Made by a program: the position numbers and the translations under genes. This document shows, piece after piece, positions 62,213 to 64,000 of a DNA stretch of 64,000 nt; position 1 is the stretch's first letter; each line of letters opens with the position of its first letter. The stretch comes from Desmodesmus armatus (Eukaryota; Chlorophyta; Chlorophyceae; Sphaeropleales; Scenedesmaceae). A model generated the notes under the pieces. That model did not search any database and was not told the DNA's origin. It saw only the letters and a program-made list of their open reading frames with translations. Location of the stretch: positions 62,001 to 126,000 of the forward strand of contig VIIQ02000183.1 in the NCBI GenBank assembly GCA_007449985.2. The letters run 5' to 3'.

Positions 62213-64000
62213 ATGGACTCTGCAGCAGCAGCACCAGCAGCAGCTAGTCCAGGCAGTGGAGATGCAGGGGCATCAGACGTCAATGAAGAGCATGCAGATG
62301 CAGGACCCTCAGCAGCTGACGGGCCCCTGCAGCCTGTCGTGGTCCCCAACTTCCTTGGCAAGCAGTGCCCCACCGTCGACGAGACCACTCAGGAGCAGTG
62401 CAAGGGCACAGTGACTGGCAGGTAGACCGTAACAGAGCAGACGGGAAGTAAGCACATCACCACAGTCAGCATGCCAAGCAGCTGACCCTGTCTGCCTTTT
62501 TGCTGCCCATGCTGCATAGGAGCAAACACTGCCTTACATGTGGGAAGGCTGTCCCTGAAGGCCTGTTCAAACGCAAGGTGAAGACGAGCAAGCAGCAGAA
62601 GCAACAGGCCTTCCAGCAGCAGGTGGAGTCCACTGGCTTCTACACTGGTGTTGGTGAGCCCCCCGTGCTGCACCGTGGCAAGGCCGCCTACCACTACAGG
62701 AGACTGGCGGAGGCCATTGCCGACAGCCCCCAGGTGTGTCATCAGCAGCTCAAACCAGCAGTAGCGATGCACTGTACGGGCTATGCAGTGTGCTTCGGCA
62801 AGGACCACTAACTCTGCATTGATGGCGAGCATCAGTGCCCATCGCCTCTGCGATGGTTGAGCATCAGTGCTCATCAACCTGCATTGGGCAAGCAATAGTG
62901 CCCATTCACCCTGCAATCATTGAGCAGACTTTTGTGGTGTTGCCTTGTCTTGCTGGCAGGTAATGGAGGCAGTCACAGCCCTGGGGGCCAGCGTGAGGAT
63001 CGAGCTGGCAGGGGTGATTGACAGCAAGCAAGAACTCACCCATCCCCAGTCCATGGCCAAGTTTGCGCGCGAGGGGGTGTACTCGGCCCTCAGTGTGCCA
63101 GGCCACAAGATCAAGTTCCGCCACAAGCGCATCATCATGGTGACGGCGGCACGCGGCCCAGCCGAGGCATCCCTGGACCCCACCAGCACCAAGTCCTTAC
63201 ACCTTAGGGCAGCAGTAGCGGGCCATACCGCTTGCGTGGAGGATGCAGTGCGGGTGAGTCCAGGGGCCTGACCTCCAGCAGGAACTGTTGTTAGGCGTTT
63301 TGCGTAGATAATGCTGCAGCGATGACACTGCCAGGGGTCTTGTTCGCATAGCACAGCGGGTGGGCAGTGGGCAGCATGCGCGCCGGCAACAATCACCTGC
63401 TGTGAGCACAGCTCAACCAGCACCATTGCCCAACTTGGAGCGACCACACCGTCCTCGGCCATTAGCCTGAACCTTCCGTTTTCAAGGCCATAGTGACAAG
63501 CTTTTACAGGCACAGTTGGTCGACTCCGTCTTGAATGTTGACAGCTTGTGGTGATGTTTGCCCTTGCAGAGGAAGCACCCTGAGCCCCCATCTGCCGAGA
63601 ATGCAGCACCAACGGCACCTGCACCTGCGCGCGAAGGCAGCTCAAGCGCAGCCGGAGCCGGTGCAGCCGCAGCAGCAGCAACTGGCCAGCCCACAGTACC
63701 AGAGGCACCTGCACACATGGGTGGTGCAAGCACAGAGGCAGCAGCAACAGCGACGGCAGCAGCAGCAGCAGCAACGGCGGCACCCCCTGGCCAGGCCGCA
63801 GCAGCAGGACTCCCGACCGCTGCACACATGGGTGATGCAAACGCGGCGGCAGCAGCAGCAGCTTCCCAGCGCCCTGCCTCAGGGGCACCAGCGACGGCCC
63901 ATCCACATGCAGGCGGTGCAGGTGTAGCGGCGGCAGCAGCAGCAGCAGTGCAGGCAGCAGCAGTCGCCTTCGCAAGCAGCCAGGCAGAAGGCCGTGGGAG
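62213..64000 (+). CDS. KDZ-associated protein B (copy B3), partial at window end
   Basis: Exons 62213-62421, 62520-62733, 62960-63253 and 63570 to the window edge join in frame. The start ATG gives MDSAAAAPAAAS, an acidic Ala-rich lead, then a Cys cluster (QCPTVDETTQEQC across the intron to HCLTCGK), then AVPEGLFKRKVK and a Gln/Lys linker. Exon 3 is the conserved domain (LAGVIDSK, REGVYSALSV, HKIKFRHKRIIMVTAARGP). Exon 4 starts the Ala/Gln-rich tract and is cut by the end of the window. B1 has 691 aa, so about 300 or more residues are missing here. It is divergent from transposase A of KDZ-2 and is probably co-expressed from the common spacer. Function unknown. Confidence 0.75.

Overview
The window looks like nuclear DNA of a green alga. 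I lean to a chlorophyte of the Chlorophyceae (volvocalean or Haematococcus-like), but this is inference. The reasons are many short GT-AG introns, moderate to high GC, CAG/GCA-rich coding sequence, (GT)n tracts, very frequent runs of 10 to 24 G or C in non-coding DNA, and KDZ-type transposons, a group known from green algae and fungi. There are no bacterial operons or ribosome binding sites. Genes had to be rebuilt by joining exons, because no single open frame covers a whole gene.

Left part (about 1.5-35.8 kb): four Golgi-type N-glycan glycosyltransferase genes lie close together. In order they are a GnT-IV-like enzyme (MGAT4/GT54, minus, 1467-5297), a GnT-V-like enzyme (MGAT5/GT18, plus, 14025-17938), an alpha-1,3-fucosyltransferase (GT10, plus, 25335-30481) and GnT-I (MGAT1/GT13, plus, 32493 to about 35783). 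All begin with a type II signal anchor. A decayed inverted GT18 copy (12450-12651) sits next to a reverse-transcriptase remnant (11594-12290). In known pathways GnT-I starts complex N-glycan synthesis, GnT-IV and GnT-V add branches, and GT10 enzymes add core or antenna fucose. A physical cluster of these four activities in an alga is the most striking host feature here. The spaces between them hold repeats: a TIR element in the GT54 intron, tandem arrays at 18.7-19.4 and 36.1-36.6 kb, CCCTTCAC-rich palindromic arrays, and a poly-G repeat family with three copies.

Right part (about 37.4-64 kb): a nest of KDZ (Kyakuja-Dileera-Zisupton) transposons. KDZ-2 is the intact reference. Its 14-exon transposase gene A (61653 to 56047, minus) is divergent from a second conserved gene B (62213 to the window end, plus), across a 0.56 kb spacer. 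Gene B has a Cys cluster, a conserved middle domain, an Ala-rich and RGG-rich tract and a conserved C-terminal domain; I do not recognise its function. KDZ-1 (37554-41826, plus) is a diverged paralogue whose last two exons lie inverted at 44289-43407. A diverged gene B (B1, 48897 to 46130, minus) follows. A chimera at 49.2-52.0 kb joins the 5' part of a KDZ-2-type gene A to a KDZ-2-type gene B missing its first exon. From 50001 to 51411 the chimera matches 62590-64000 with no length difference. Long direct repeats and a 563-bp tandem repeat fill 53.3-55.6 kb.

The candidate undescribed systems are (i) the four-gene complex-N-glycan cluster and (ii) the divergent two-gene KDZ element with its RGG-rich gene B.
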